A stretch of DNA of 64,000 nt from Hyphomicrobiales bacterium. GTDB taxonomy: Bacteria; Pseudomonadota; Alphaproteobacteria; Rhizobiales; Rhizobiaceae. The stretch covers positions 248,001 through 312,000 of the forward strand of contig UCHD01000001.1 of assembly GCA_900472175.1 (NCBI GenBank), written 5' to 3'. The notes beneath the pieces are model-generated. The model was given only the letters and a program-made list of their open reading frames with translations, did no database searches and had not been told where the DNA came from. Of this stretch, positions 41,524 through 50,469 are shown one piece after another. Position numbers and translations under genes: made by a program. The number at the start of each line of letters is the position of its first letter. The stretch's first letter is position 1.

Positions 41524-42302
41524 GCGTCTTCGTCTTCGTCCGCGTCCAGCGGCTTGTGGCCGGCCAGCAGATATTCCTCGTTGCCGTCACCGCCTGATAT
41601 TGGCGAGGGGATCATGCCGAGGCTCGTCCAGCCCATGTCTTCGACAAGCCAGCGTTCCAGTTCGGCCGCCACCGCAGGCGCGCTGGAAGGGTCCTTGAGA
41701 AGACCCGCCTTGCTGATCGCCTCGCGGCCAGCTTCGAACTGCGGCTTGACGAGCAGGATGCAATGGGCGCCGGGCTCGGCGAGATCGAGCGCTGGGGGCA
41801 GCGCCAGTTTCAGCGAGATGAACGATACGTCGGAAACCACGAAGCCAATCTCGCGGTCTTCCAGGTGATCCTCATCCAGCACGCGGGCATTCAAGCCCTC
41901 GATATTGGTGACGCGGGGATCGGCATCCAGGCGCGGATGAAACTGGCCATGGCCGACATCGACGGAGATGACGTGCTCGGCACCCGCATGCAACAGGACT
42001 TCGGTAAAGCCGCCAGTCGAGGCGCCGATATCCAGACAGTCCAGCCCTTCGGGCGAAAGTTTGAAATGCTCGAGGCCAGCCTTCAGCTTCAGCGCCGCGC
42101 GCGAAACATAGGGCTGGACCGGATCGTCGATTTCGATCGTCACATCCTCGGGGAAAGTGGAGCTTGCCTTGGTGACGACTTTACCGTTGACGGTGACGGT
42201 GCCGCGCTGGATCGCATCGCGCGCACGCGAACGGCTGGCGACAAGCCCCAGGTTCAACAGCAGCTGGTCGAGGCGGACGGAGGTTTTTGGTTCGTTTGAC
42301 AT
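41520..42302 (-). CDS. tlyA: TlyA-family rRNA methyltransferase / hemolysin-like
   Basis: A 260-residue protein with an N-terminal S4 RNA-binding domain (VRLDQLLLNLGLVASRSRARDAIQRGTVTVNGKV) and a C-terminal FtsJ-type methyltransferase domain (LDIGASTGGFTEVLLHAGA, VISVDVGHGQFHP, FVVSDVSFISL, LVKPQFE with the catalytic-type Lys). TlyA methylates 2-prime-O of cytidines in ribosomal RNA. First gene of a coupled pair with the TrmA-type gene. In rhizobia this gene usually follows dxs directly; here dxs is 4.1 kb away. Confidence 0.95.
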   Translation of the reverse strand: MSNEPKTSVRLDQLLLNLGLVASRSRARDAIQRGTVTVNGKVVTKASSTFPEDVTIEIDDPVQPYVSRAALKLKAGLEHFKLSPEGLDCLDIGASTGGFTEVLLHAGAEHVISVDVGHGQFHPRLDADPRVTNIEGLNARVLDEDHLEDREIGFVVSDVSFISLKLALPPALDLAEPGAHCILLVKPQFEAGREAISKAGLLKDPSSAPAVAAELERWLVEDMGWTSLGMIPSPISGGDGNEEYLLAGHKPLDADEDEDA

Positions 42303-42677
42303 GGGTTCTCATGGCGCGTCGGGGCCGGGATGGCAAGGGCCATGCGGCAAGCCTTGGTCAAATAGTGCCGAAAGAGGCTGTTTCACGCGGCTGCAGGGTG
42401 TGGCGCACAGTGCGCCCGGTGTTGTCGCGCGGTATTTACCCATAAAATCCTATGGCCTTTTTACCGATATTTAAGCCGGAAGCCCTAATCCGAAATGACT
42501 GACATCACCGTTTCCACATGTGTGATACCGGGCATGCAGCACCGGTGAATGTGCTCGAAGAGTTAGCTTCAGTGGCACGTTCCAAGGGCCATCCCATATC
42601 GTGGGATCCGGCAGTTACCCCAATGTCCTCATACTGTTTGCGCATCGGCCATCCTGGCCGGGCGATATGGAGTCTCC
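42303..42677. other. Divergent intergenic region tlyA / HBM chemoreceptor
   Basis: 375 bases without a supported gene. It contains a perfect 15-base palindrome GGCGCACAGTGCGCC (42402-42416) and an inverted repeat ATCCCATATCGTGGGAT near 42593-42609. It must hold divergent promoters for tlyA and the chemoreceptor gene, but no consensus boxes are obvious. Confidence 0.5.
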
Positions 42678-44783
42678 ATGCAACTTAGGCTGTCCCACAA
42701 GATTGGTCTGCTCGTCCCGATCGCCGTTGCCGGCATTCTGTCGATCGTCGCTATTTTCATTGTTGAAAAGGCAATCGAGCAATCCTTCCAGAAAAAGGAG
42801 CGTGCGATCGAGGCGTCGGACAAGGCGCTGCTGGTGCTCCAAAACAAGATGGTGGAAGAGCGCGGGGCTGAAAAGGACTTTCTGCTGCAAAAGAGCGATG
42901 AAGCCGTCCGGCATCATGAGGAGTTCTCCGTCGAAACGCGCGAGCAACTGGATGTGTTGAAAAACACGGTGGCCAATCCTGAGGTGCAGCAGAAACTGCA
43001 GGCGATTTCCGTCGGGCTCAATATTTATCTCACGGAGTTCAATGCGCTGGTTGAAGCCAACGCGGAGCTGGGTCTCGATCCGTCGAAGGGACGGGAGGGG
43101 GAAATGCGCGCGGCCGTGCATTCCATCGAGCATCTGCTCAACGATATTCAGGATCATGAGCTGAAGGCCAGCATGCTGACGATGCGCCGGCATGAGAAGG
43201 ACTTCATCATGCGTGGCGATGCCAAATATGTCGCGAACCATGCAGCCGAAGCCAAGGCGTTTGCGGCGTTCGAGCCGGAGCGTTTTGGGTCAGAGGAGGC
43301 CTATGAATCCATCATGAAGGCGCTGGAAGCCTATCAGGCCGCATTCGACGCCTATGCCGTGACAGTAACGGTTGAAAGCGATGCACGGCAGAGTGTTTCC
43401 AGGGCATTTTCGGAGATCGAACCGATACTGGCAGGCTTGACGCAGGACTTTGCCGCGCTGCGCCAGTCTGCCGAAGCCGAAAATACGCGGATGATCGCCT
43501 GGGCACAGAATCTCGGAATTGCCGCCGTGATCGTCGCAATCCTGCTGCTGGCGCTGACCGTCTATCTGGTCGGGCGCGGCATTTCCAAGCCGGTCGTTGC
43601 CACCACCCGCGCCATGACCGGCCTTGCCGGTGGCGATACCGCCACGGCCATTCCGTTCACCGGCCGCAAGGATGAAATCGGGGAAATGGCCGCTGCCGTC
43701 GAAATCTTCCGTCAGGCCGCCATCTCCAATCGCCGCCTTGAAACCGAGGCGCAGGAAGCCCGGATTCGTTCCGAGGCCGACCGTATTCGCCTGACGGAGG
43801 AAGCGGAGGCCGCAGCTCAGGCGCGCCTGCAGCAGGCAACGTCAGGCCTGGCCGCTGGCCTGCGCCGTCTGGCCGCGGGCGATCTGTCCTTCCAGCTCAA
43901 CGATGCCTTTGCTCCGGATTTCGAAGCCCTGCGTCATGATCTGAATGCCGCGGTGAAGCAGCTGGGCAATACGCTGACAGCCGTTACCCAGTCGGCCAGT
44001 TCGATCGACGACGGCACGCGCGAGATCAGCCAGAGCTCGGACGACCTGTCCCGCCGGACCGAGCAGCAGGCAGCATCGCTCGAACAGACCGCAGCAGCGC
44101 TGGATGAAATCACTGTCAACGTTTCCAACTCCTCCAAGCGCGCCGACGAGGCACGCACCGTCGCGGTGCAGGCCAATGCCAGTGCTGCCCAGTCCGGTGC
44201 CGTCGTTGCCAATGCGGTCGAGGCGATGCGCCGGATCGAGGAATCGGCAAACCAGATTTCCAGCATCATCGGCGTCATCGATGAAATCGCCTTCCAGACC
44301 AATCTGCTGGCGTTGAATGCCGGCGTCGAGGCCGCCCGCGCCGGTGATGCCGGCAAGGGTTTTGCCGTCGTTGCCCAGGAAGTGCGTGAACTGGCGCAGC
44401 GCTCGGCACGGGCTGCCAAGGAGATCAAGGAACTGATCCGCAATTCCAGCGTCGAGGTCGAAGGCGGCGTCAAGCTGGTACGCGAAACCGGCGACGCCTT
44501 GAAGACCATCGAGACCTATGTGGTAACCATCAACCAGCATATGGACGCGATCGCCACGTCGGCACGCGAACAGTCGGTCGGACTGGCCGAGGTCAACACT
44601 GCGGTCAACCAGATGGACCAAGTGACCCAGCAGAACGCCGCCATGGTCGAGGAAACCAACGCGGCCAGCGCAACGCTCGCCAACGAGGCCAGCCGCCTGC
44701 GCGACCTGATCGCCCAGTTCCAGCTCGACAGCGGCAGGGGAACAACGGCGGTTGCGTCCTACGGCCTGCGCCGCGCTGCCTGA
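42678..44783 (+). CDS. Methyl-accepting chemotaxis protein with HBM sensor
   Basis: A 701-residue chemoreceptor. TM1 (IGLLVPIAVAGILSIVAIFIV) precedes a helical periplasmic domain of about 240 residues with the LTMRRHEKDFIMRGDAKYV signature of the helical bimodular (HBM) domain. TM2 lies near 280-300 (AAVIVAILLLALTVYLV), then HAMP (GRKDEIGEMAAAVEIFR region), a second HAMP-like unit (LAAGDLSFQL), and the signalling tip [25 protein letters not shown] stands five bases before ATG. HBM receptors are known to sense TCA-cycle acids in Pseudomonas; the ligand here is unknown. The gene interrupts the dxs-tlyA neighbourhood. Confidence 0.93.
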   Translation: MQLRLSHKIGLLVPIAVAGILSIVAIFIVEKAIEQSFQKKERAIEASDKALLVLQNKMVEERGAEKDFLLQKSDEAVRHHEEFSVETREQLDVLKNTVANPEVQQKLQAISVGLNIYLTEFNALVEANAELGLDPSKGREGEMRAAVHSIEHLLNDIQDHELKASMLTMRRHEKDFIMRGDAKYVANHAAEAKAFAAFEPERFGSEEAYESIMKALEAYQAAFDAYAVTVTVESDARQSVSRAFSEIEPILAGLTQDFAALRQSAEAENTRMIAWAQNLGIAAVIVAILLLALTVYLVGRGISKPVVATTRAMTGLAGGDTATAIPFTGRKDEIGEMAAAVEIFRQAAISNRRLETEAQEARIRSEADRIRLTEEAEAAAQARLQQATSGLAAGLRRLAAGDLSFQLNDAFAPDFEALRHDLNAAVKQLGNTLTAVTQSASSIDDGTREISQSSDDLSRRTEQQAASLEQTAAALDEITVNVSNSSKRADEARTVAVQANASAAQSGAVVANAVEAMRRIEESANQISSIIGVIDEIAFQTNLLALNAGVEAARAGDAGKGFAVVAQEVRELAQRSARAAKEIKELIRNSSVEVEGGVKLVRETGDALKTIETYVVTINQHMDAIATSAREQSVGLAEVNTAVNQMDQVTQQNAAMVEETNAASATLANEASRLRDLIAQFQLDSGRGTTAVASYGLRRAA

Positions 44784-44809
44784 AGGTGTTGCATTCCTGA
44801 CATCAGAAG

Positions 44810-44837
44810 CCGGTGGTCGAAAGACTGCCGGTTTTTT
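44810..44837 (+). terminator. Rho-independent terminator after HBM chemoreceptor gene
   Basis: CCGGTGGTC, a GAAA tetraloop and GACTGCCGG form a nine-base stem with two wobble pairs, followed by six T residues. Confidence 0.85.
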
Positions 44838-44880
44838 CAATTTTACGGGTTTCTTACAGAGGTTGAATCCGTGGTCTGGC

Positions 44881-45489
44881 TTATCGCGGCGATATCAGCG
44901 CATCCCAGGCAGCCAACGCGGCGTCGGCGGTATTCTGCAGGGAGGAAAAGCTTGCGCCATCGCGTGCGGTGATCGACATTCCATGCTGGACCGTCGCATA
45001 AAATTCGGCGATTTTCTGGCAGTCTGCGGTGGGCGTAATTTCGCCGTCCCGCACGCCTTGCTCCAGCCTCTGGCGCAACAGGCTGGCATTTTCCAGCCGG
45101 CTATGCCGCAGCATCTCGCAGATGGCGGTGGCATCGCCGGCACCGTTCAGGACGCCAAGTGCAATCATGCAGCCGCGCGGCTGGTCGGGTTTTACATACG
45201 CTGCCGCCGTCTCCCTCAAGAAATCGGTAAAGGCCTGCCGTGCCGTCGCCGCTCGCGACAGGGCGTCCCATATTTCCAGGCCAATCTCGGCCTTGTAGGT
45301 ATCGACAGCCGCCGCGAACAGGTCCGCCTTATTGCCGTAGGCCGCATAAAGGCTCGGCGCGCCGATCTGCATCGCCGCCGTCAGATCGGCCATCGATGTT
45401 GCCTCATAGCCCTTTTCCCAAAAAACAAGCAAGGCCCGCCGCAGTGCGGCAGCGCTGTCAAAGGCGCGGGGGCGGCCTCTTGGAGACAT
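44881..45489 (-). CDS. TetR/AcrR-family transcriptional regulator
   Basis: A 202-residue repressor from ATG 45489 (AGGA seven bases upstream). The N-terminal HTH reads GRPRAFDSAAALRRALLVFWEKGYEATSMADLTAAMQIGAPSLYAAYGNKADLFAAAV, the classic TetR pattern with a YG(N)K end. The C-terminal ligand domain fits the TetR_C_33 or similar type (RGCMIALGVLNGAGD, ATVQHGMSITARDGAS). It is divergent from an SDR gene, and the 100-base interval holds two 16-base palindromic operators, so it most likely represses both itself and the SDR gene. Confidence 0.92.
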   Translation of the reverse strand: MSPRGRPRAFDSAAALRRALLVFWEKGYEATSMADLTAAMQIGAPSLYAAYGNKADLFAAAVDTYKAEIGLEIWDALSRAATARQAFTDFLRETAAAYVKPDQPRGCMIALGVLNGAGDATAICEMLRHSRLENASLLRQRLEQGVRDGEITPTADCQKIAEFYATVQHGMSITARDGASFSSLQNTADAALAAWDALISPR

Positions 45490-45502
45490 TGAAATTCCTT
45501 TT

Positions 45503-45518
45503 TGTATCGTTCGATACA
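45503..45518. promoter_or_regulatory. TetR operator 1
   Basis: TGTATCGTTCGATACA is a perfect inverted repeat (TGTATCG / CGATACA) with a two-base centre, 14 bases before the tetR start codon. The arm is shared with operator 2 at 45559. Confidence 0.7.
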
Positions 45519-45558
45519 TAAATCAATTGACGATCGGAGGCAATGCCGACTACATATA

Positions 45559-45574
45559 TGTATCGATCGTTACA
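45559..45574. promoter_or_regulatory. TetR operator 2
   Basis: TGTATCGATCGTTACA is an imperfect copy of operator 1 (identical at the TGTATCG arm), 15 bases before the SDR start codon. The two sites flank the divergent promoter region, one close to each gene. Confidence 0.65.
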
Positions 45575-45589
45575 AAAAAAGGAAATACC

Positions 45590-46330
45590 GTGTCCCGCTT
45601 GAAGAATAAAGTTGCTTTCATCACCGGTGGCAGCCGGGGTATCGGTGCGGCCATTGCCCTGGCACTTGCCAAGGACGGAGCCGATGTGGCTATCACCTAT
45701 GCTAGCGCGCCGGACAAGGCCGAGGAGGTTGTCGGGGCTATATTGAAACTCGGTCGCAATGCCGTTGCCATCAAGGCGGACAATCTTGATGCAGGTGCTG
45801 TCGAGGCGGCAGTGGTTGAAGCGCATGCAAAGCTCGGCAGCCTCGACATCCTCGTCAACAGCGCCGGCGTCTTCTCGGTCGATACAATCGATACCGCCAC
45901 GCTTGATGAGTTTGACCGGGTGATGGCGATCCACGTCCGCGCCAGCTTCGTCGCCTCCAAGGCTGCAGCGGCACTGATGGGCAACGGTGGCCGCATCATC
46001 TTCATCGGCAGCAATCTCGGAGAACAGGTGCCATTCTCCGGCCTCAGCATCTATTCCACCAGCAAGTTCGCTTTGGTCGGGTTGACCAAGGCCTTGGCAC
46101 GCGATCTCGGACCGCGGGAGATTACCGTCAACATCGTGCAGCCTGGTTCGACCGACACTGACATGAACCCCGCCAACGGCGATCACGCCGAACCGCAACT
46201 TGCCCTGATGGCCATCCCGCGCTTCGGTAAGGCACAGGACATTGCCTCGCTGGTGACGTTTCTGGCCGGGGAGGAGAGCCGTTTCATCACCGGCTCAAGC
46301 ATCACCATCGATGGCGGTGCCAATATCTGA
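45590..46330 (+). CDS. SDR-family NAD(P)-dependent oxidoreductase
   Basis: A 246-residue short-chain dehydrogenase from GTG 45590 (AAAGGA seven bases upstream). The Rossmann motif is TGGSRGIGAAIALAL, followed by LVNSAG, the catalytic Ser region IGSNLGEQ, the catalytic Y-x-x-x-K in YSTSKFAL, and the cofactor-loop VQPGSTDTDM. It ends in ITIDGGANI as in many classical FabG-like SDRs. Divergent from and probably repressed by the TetR protein next door; the inducer and substrate are unknown, an alcohol or ketone being usual for such pairs. Confidence 0.92.
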   Translation: MSRLKNKVAFITGGSRGIGAAIALALAKDGADVAITYASAPDKAEEVVGAILKLGRNAVAIKADNLDAGAVEAAVVEAHAKLGSLDILVNSAGVFSVDTIDTATLDEFDRVMAIHVRASFVASKAAAALMGNGGRIIFIGSNLGEQVPFSGLSIYSTSKFALVGLTKALARDLGPREITVNIVQPGSTDTDMNPANGDHAEPQLALMAIPRFGKAQDIASLVTFLAGEESRFITGSSITIDGGANI

Positions 46331-46355
46331 GCGGTGCGCCCCTTTGCACTGAGGC

Positions 46356-46394
46356 AAAAAAAGACCAGCCCTGCGTATGTCGCGCAGGGCTGGT
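46356..46394 (-). terminator. Rho-independent terminator of dxs
   Basis: ACCAGCCCTGCG and CGCAGGGCTGGT form a perfect 12-base stem with a seven-base loop; on the minus strand it is followed by G? then seven T residues (46362-46356). It lies 47 bases beyond the dxs stop and may also stop the SDR transcript. Confidence 0.88.
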
Positions 46395-46440
46395 ATCGTT
46401 GATATCGGTAAAGCCGGTCGTGTGGGCCAATGCGCAGCGA

Positions 46441-48393
46441 TCAGCCGGCGACGCTGGAGCCGATCTGCTGTTTCTGGCCGAGCGTCTTGAACACGGTCGA
46501 AACGATGCCGGCGCGGTCGAGACCTGACCTGGCATACATCGCTTCAGGCTTGGCCTGTTCCATCCACACATCCGGAAGAACCAGTGGCCGGATTTTTAGG
46601 CCGTTGTCGAGCAGGCCTTCATGGGCGAGGAACTGCAGCACATGGCTGCCGAAGCCGCCGACGGCGCCTTCCTCGATGGTGATCAGTACCTCGTGATGTT
46701 TGGCCAACTGGCGGATCAGGTCGTGATCGAGCGGCTTGGCAAAGCGGGCATCGACGACCGTCGTCGAAAGCCCGGCGGCATCGAGGTCTTCTGCGGCAAG
46801 CAGGCAATCGGCGAGACGTGTGCCGAACGAGAGCAGCGCTACCTTCGAGCCCTGCTTCATCACCCGGCCCTTGCCGATTTCAAGGATCTGGCCGCGCTCC
46901 GGCATCTCGACGCCGACGCCTTCGCCGCGCGGATAACGGAACGAGATCGGGCCTTGGTCATAGGCCGCAGCAGTGCGCACCATATGCTTCAGTTCCGCCT
47001 CGTCAGCAGCCGCCATGACGACGAAGCCGGGCAGGGTGGCAAGATAGGTCGTGTCGAACGAACCGGCATGGGTCGGACCATCGGCGCCGACGAAACCGGC
47101 GCGGTCGATCGGGAAGCGCACCGGCAGGCCCTGGATCGCCACGTCATGCACCACCTGGTCATAGCCGCGTTGCAGGAAGGTCGAATAGAGCGCGCAGAAC
47201 GGCTTGTAGCCTTCCGAAGCCAGACCGGCAGCAAAGGTCACCGCATGCTGCTCGGCAATGCCGACATCGAAACAGCGGGAAGGGTAGGCGAGCGCCAACT
47301 TGTCGAGACCGGTGCCGGACGGCATGGCCGCCGTGACGGCGACGATCTTTTCGTCATAGCCTGCTTCCTGCGTCAAAGCCTCGGCAAAGACGGAGGTGTA
47401 GGCCGGCGCGTTCGGTTTGGCTTTCGCCTGCGCGCCGGTGATGACGTCGAACGTGTTGACGCCGTGATATTTGTCGGCGGCTGCTTCCGCCGGCGGATAG
47501 CCCTTGCCCTTCTGCGTCACCACATGGATCAGCACAGGGCCTTTCGAATTGTCGCGCACGTTGCGCAGGATCGGCAGCAGATGCTCGAAGGAATGACCAT
47601 CGATCGGGCCGATATGGTAAAAACCCATTTCCTCGAACAGCGTGCCTCCGGTGACATAACCGCGCGCATGCTCGACGGCGCGGGTGATTGCCCGATCGAC
47701 CGACTTGCCAAGATATGCTGTCAGCTTCTTGCCGAGATCGCGGAAGCCCATATAGGTGCGGCCGGAGGCAAGGCGCGCCAGATAGGCGCTCATGGCGCCG
47801 GTCGGCGGGGCGATCGACATGTCGTTGTCGTTGAGGATGACGATCAGCCGCGCATCGAGCGCGCCGGCATTGTTGAGCGCCTCATAGGCCATGCCGGCCG
47901 ACATGGCGCCATCGCCGATGACGGAAATGACATTGCGATGCTCGCCAGAGAGATCGGCCGCCACCGCCATGCCGAGACCGGCGGAAATCGAGGTCGAGGA
48001 ATGGGCAGCACCAAAGGGATCGTATTCGCTCTCGGCGCGGCGGGTAAAGCCGGACAGGCCGTCTTCCTGGCGCAGGGTGCGGATGCGGTCGCGACGGCCG
48101 GTCAGAATCTTGTGCGGATAACATTGATGACCGACATCGAAGATCAGCCGGTCATGCGGGGTGTTGAAGACCTTGTGGATGGCGATCGTCAACTCCACCA
48201 CGCCGAGACCGGCCCCCAGATGGCCGCCGGTGCGCGATACCGCATCGATCATCTCGGTGCGCAGTTCGGCTGCCAGTTGTGGCAGGTCCTTGTCGTCAAT
48301 CTTCTTCAGATCCTCAGGATAGGTCACCTGGTCGAGAAGAGGGGTCGCCGGCATGGGGTTGACTGGCAGTTGTGTCACTCTGGAGGCCTTCAT
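46441..48393 (-). CDS. dxs: 1-deoxy-D-xylulose-5-phosphate synthase
   Basis: About 637-650 residues. It condenses pyruvate and glyceraldehyde 3-phosphate with TPP as first step of the MEP isoprenoid pathway. Signatures are [33 protein letters not shown], the TPP motif [18 protein letters not shown] with [37 protein letters not shown], and the transketolase C-domain. Two ATG codons are possible: 48393, used here, and 48354, which fits the usual length of rhizobial Dxs (about 638) better. Has its own strong terminator. Normally directly followed by tlyA in rhizobia; here the chemoreceptor and TetR/SDR genes intervene. Confidence 0.97.
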   Translation of the reverse strand: MKASRVTQLPVNPMPATPLLDQVTYPEDLKKIDDKDLPQLAAELRTEMIDAVSRTGGHLGAGLGVVELTIAIHKVFNTPHDRLIFDVGHQCYPHKILTGRRDRIRTLRQEDGLSGFTRRAESEYDPFGAAHSSTSISAGLGMAVAADLSGEHRNVISVIGDGAMSAGMAYEALNNAGALDARLIVILNDNDMSIAPPTGAMSAYLARLASGRTYMGFRDLGKKLTAYLGKSVDRAITRAVEHARGYVTGGTLFEEMGFYHIGPIDGHSFEHLLPILRNVRDNSKGPVLIHVVTQKGKGYPPAEAAADKYHGVNTFDVITGAQAKAKPNAPAYTSVFAEALTQEAGYDEKIVAVTAAMPSGTGLDKLALAYPSRCFDVGIAEQHAVTFAAGLASEGYKPFCALYSTFLQRGYDQVVHDVAIQGLPVRFPIDRAGFVGADGPTHAGSFDTTYLATLPGFVVMAAADEAELKHMVRTAAAYDQGPISFRYPRGEGVGVEMPERGQILEIGKGRVMKQGSKVALLSFGTRLADCLLAAEDLDAAGLSTTVVDARFAKPLDHDLIRQLAKHHEVLITIEEGAVGGFGSHVLQFLAHEGLLDNGLKIRPLVLPDVWMEQAKPEAMYARSGLDRAGIVSTVFKTLGQKQQIGSSVAG

Positions 48394-48519
48394 TCTCGCG
48401 TCTTTGGCAAGCCGCGATTTCAAGTGTGGGTGTCCGCAGGGAACCGCGTCTTTAAACAGTTTCGTTATGGATTGCAAAAACCGGTTTTCTTGCGGCGCAA
48501 ACAGGGAGTTTATCGAAAA

Positions 48520-49443
48520 TTACCGCTCCGGCAAAGGGATAAACTCTTCCTCATCCCCCGGGACGATGTCGAACCGGCCCGTTCGCCATTCCTCCTTGGC
48601 CTGTTCGATCCGCTCCTTGGACGAGGAAACGAAATTCCACCAGATATGCCGGGCGGAGCCAAGGGCGCCCCCCCCGAACAGCATGACATGACAGCCCGCC
48701 GGACCGGCCGTAATCGTGATCGCATCGCCCGCCCGCAAAACCAGCAGTTGATTGTCGGCAAAATGATCTCCGGCAATGATTGCTTCGCCCTCGAGGATAT
48801 AGAGCGCCCGCTCTTCCCATTCGGCCGCAAACGGCGCACTCTTGCCCGGCTCGATCCTGAGATCGACATAGATCGTGTCGGAAAACACCGAAACCGGCGA
48901 CTTCATGCCTTCGAACTGACCGATGACGACGCGGCCCTGCAAGCCATCCATGTTGAAAGCGGGCAGGTCGCGCCTTTCGGTATGGGCAAAGATAGGGTCA
49001 ATTTCCTCGTATTGGTCGGGCAGGGCAAGCCAGGTCTGCAGGCCGGAGATCGATTGCGGTTTGCCGCGCAGGTTTTCCGGCGAGCGCTCCGAATGCACGA
49101 TACCGCGCCCCGCCGTCATCAGGTTGAGGTCGCCAGGCGCGATAACCATTTCGGTGCCGAGGCTGTCGCGATGCTTGATCTCACCGTCGAACAGGTAGGT
49201 GACCGTCGACAGCCCGATATGCGGATGCGGCCGCACGTCGAGCGCCTGGCCAGCCTTGAGCAGTGCGGGTCCCATCCGGTCAAAGAAGATGAACGGCCCA
49301 ACCAGCCGCCGCTTTGCCGTCGGCAACGCCCGGCGCACCTGCAGATTGCCGATATCGCTGGTGCGCGGAATGATCAGATGCTCGATCGCGTCACAGGCGG
49401 GTGCATCCCCGGCTTCGGGGTCTGGTCCGGGAAAGAAGCTCAT
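48520..49443 (-). CDS. Pirin family protein
   Basis: A 307-residue bicupin. The N-terminal pirin domain has RALPTAKRRLVGPFIFFDRMGP and the iron-binding DVRPHPHIGLSTVTYLFDG with HRDSLG and the MTAGRGIVHSER segment. A C-terminal pirin domain follows (LPDQYEEIDP, WEERALYILEG, HVMLFGG with RHIWWNFVSSS). Metal-binding His residues in HPHIG and H-S-E are present. Some pirins have quercetin dioxygenase activity, others modulate transcription or pyruvate dehydrogenase; the role here is open. Minus strand, upstream of dxs but separated by 127 bases. Confidence 0.93.
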   Translation of the reverse strand: MSFFPGPDPEAGDAPACDAIEHLIIPRTSDIGNLQVRRALPTAKRRLVGPFIFFDRMGPALLKAGQALDVRPHPHIGLSTVTYLFDGEIKHRDSLGTEMVIAPGDLNLMTAGRGIVHSERSPENLRGKPQSISGLQTWLALPDQYEEIDPIFAHTERRDLPAFNMDGLQGRVVIGQFEGMKSPVSVFSDTIYVDLRIEPGKSAPFAAEWEERALYILEGEAIIAGDHFADNQLLVLRAGDAITITAGPAGCHVMLFGGGALGSARHIWWNFVSSSKERIEQAKEEWRTGRFDIVPGDEEEFIPLPER

Positions 49444-49565
49444 GGGCTGGTCCTCGTCGGTTCATATTGATCCTAAGGTAGGCTCGCAGCAGTAAAACTA
49501 CCAGTGTCCTCTCACGTATTTATGACGCTTGACGCCATATGGCGTCACATGACATATTTTGAAGA

Positions 49566-49856
49566 ATGAAAGGGACATTGATCATCCGTGATCGGCTGAT
49601 TTTTCAGGATGTTGCGATCCTTGAGATCAAGGTTTGGCGCGTGCCGGTATCCGTTCCGCCAGCGTCGCACTTTCTCAAATATTCTCTGTTTTACGGCCGC
49701 CCAGGCGAGAGAATTGTTGGATATGACAACGAGCGCGGCAAGGGCGATCATCGCCACTATGATGACCGTGAAGAGGGTTATGCGTTTGTTTCCATTGAAC
49801 AGCTGCTGGCCGATTTCCGGCTGGATGTCGAAAAAGTAAGAGGAGAACGGATATGA
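49566..49856 (+). CDS. tumE: TumE-type toxin (DUF6516)
   Basis: A 96-residue protein of the DUF6516/TumE family. It has an N-terminal beta-rich part (TLIIRDRLIFQDVAILEIKVWRVP) and the conserved core SLFYGRPGERIVGYDNERGKGDHRHYDDREE. The signature GYDNERGKGDHRH is diagnostic. Family members are toxins of toxin-antitoxin systems with a TumA-like HTH antitoxin, as the four-base overlapping next gene supplies. The ribosome-binding site is weak (GAAGA). Mode of toxicity is not known to me with certainty. Confidence 0.82.
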   Translation: MKGTLIIRDRLIFQDVAILEIKVWRVPVSVPPASHFLKYSLFYGRPGERIVGYDNERGKGDHRHYDDREEGYAFVSIEQLLADFRLDVEKVRGERI

Positions 49857-50203
49857 GCAAGGATGTACAGCTTCATATTGGCGGCTCTTTTGATGCCCTT
49901 CAGAAGAGGGTCGCGGACGCATGGCATCGCGCGGAAAAGGGCGAGGCTGTTTCGGAAGATCACCTGACCTTTGTGAACTGGGATGCGTTGTCACAGACAA
50001 TGACGACAAAACGTCTTGAGCTGCTGCGTCATCTGCGCCGTCATCCACAGGCCAGCATTGCCGCACTGGCGCGCAGCCTGGGCCGGGACTATCGGCGTGT
50101 TCACGAGGATGTGGAGATTTTGTCGAAAGCCGGCCTGATCGAACACGATGCCAAAGGCCTGCATGCAGGCTATGATGAAATCAGAACGACCATCGCCCTA
50201 TAG
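49853..50203 (+). CDS. tumA: TumA-type HTH antitoxin (HVO_A0114 family)
   Basis: A 116-residue DNA-binding protein. The C-terminal two thirds form a winged helix: TTKRLELLRHLRRHPQASIAALARSLGRDYRRVHEDVEILSKAGLIE, as in HVO_A0114-family regulators, and the N-terminal part (GGSFDALQKRVADAWHRAEKGE) is the antitoxin-type region. It overlaps the toxin gene by ATGA, so both are translated together. It likely blocks TumE and represses the promoter. Convergent with xseB, whose stop lies 12 bases beyond. Confidence 0.82.
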   Translation: MSKDVQLHIGGSFDALQKRVADAWHRAEKGEAVSEDHLTFVNWDALSQTMTTKRLELLRHLRRHPQASIAALARSLGRDYRRVHEDVEILSKAGLIEHDAKGLHAGYDEIRTTIAL

Positions 50204-50215
50204 CTTGGGAACCGC

Positions 50216-50467
50216 TTACTCCCCGTCAAGCGGCTCGACGCCCTGCGGCTTTCCGGCCCGGTCGAGCCTGATCTTTTCGATGCGGTTTTCGGCGGCGCCG
50301 AGTAGCGCCTCGCAATGCTTCTTCAGCGCTTCGCCGCGCTCATAAATCTCGATCGACTTGTCGAGCGCCACGTCACCGCGCTCCAGTGCCGAGACAATGG
50401 CTTCGAGTTCTTCGACGGCCTTTTCGAAGGAGAGGGCGGATACGTCGGTTTGTGCAGCGGTGGTCAT
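50216..50467 (-). CDS. xseB: Exodeoxyribonuclease VII small subunit
   Basis: An 83-residue acidic helical protein with the family signature [45 protein letters not shown]. With XseA, encoded elsewhere, it forms ExoVII, which degrades single-stranded DNA. ATG 50467 is chosen because GAGAGG is six bases upstream; ATG 50473 would overlap the end of the preceding gene. It is coupled to the histone-deacetylase-like gene, with three bases between stop and start. Confidence 0.96.
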   Translation of the reverse strand: MTTAAQTDVSALSFEKAVEELEAIVSALERGDVALDKSIEIYERGEALKKHCEALLGAAENRIEKIRLDRAGKPQGVEPLDGE

Positions 50468-50469
50468 GG

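Noticed and set aside
46621..49470. 949-codon plus-strand open frame across dxs and pirin
   Set aside because: Runs opposite two certain genes and their intergenic gap; no domain recognisable. Similar shadows lie at 50386-52482, 56438-57985 and 41089-41868.
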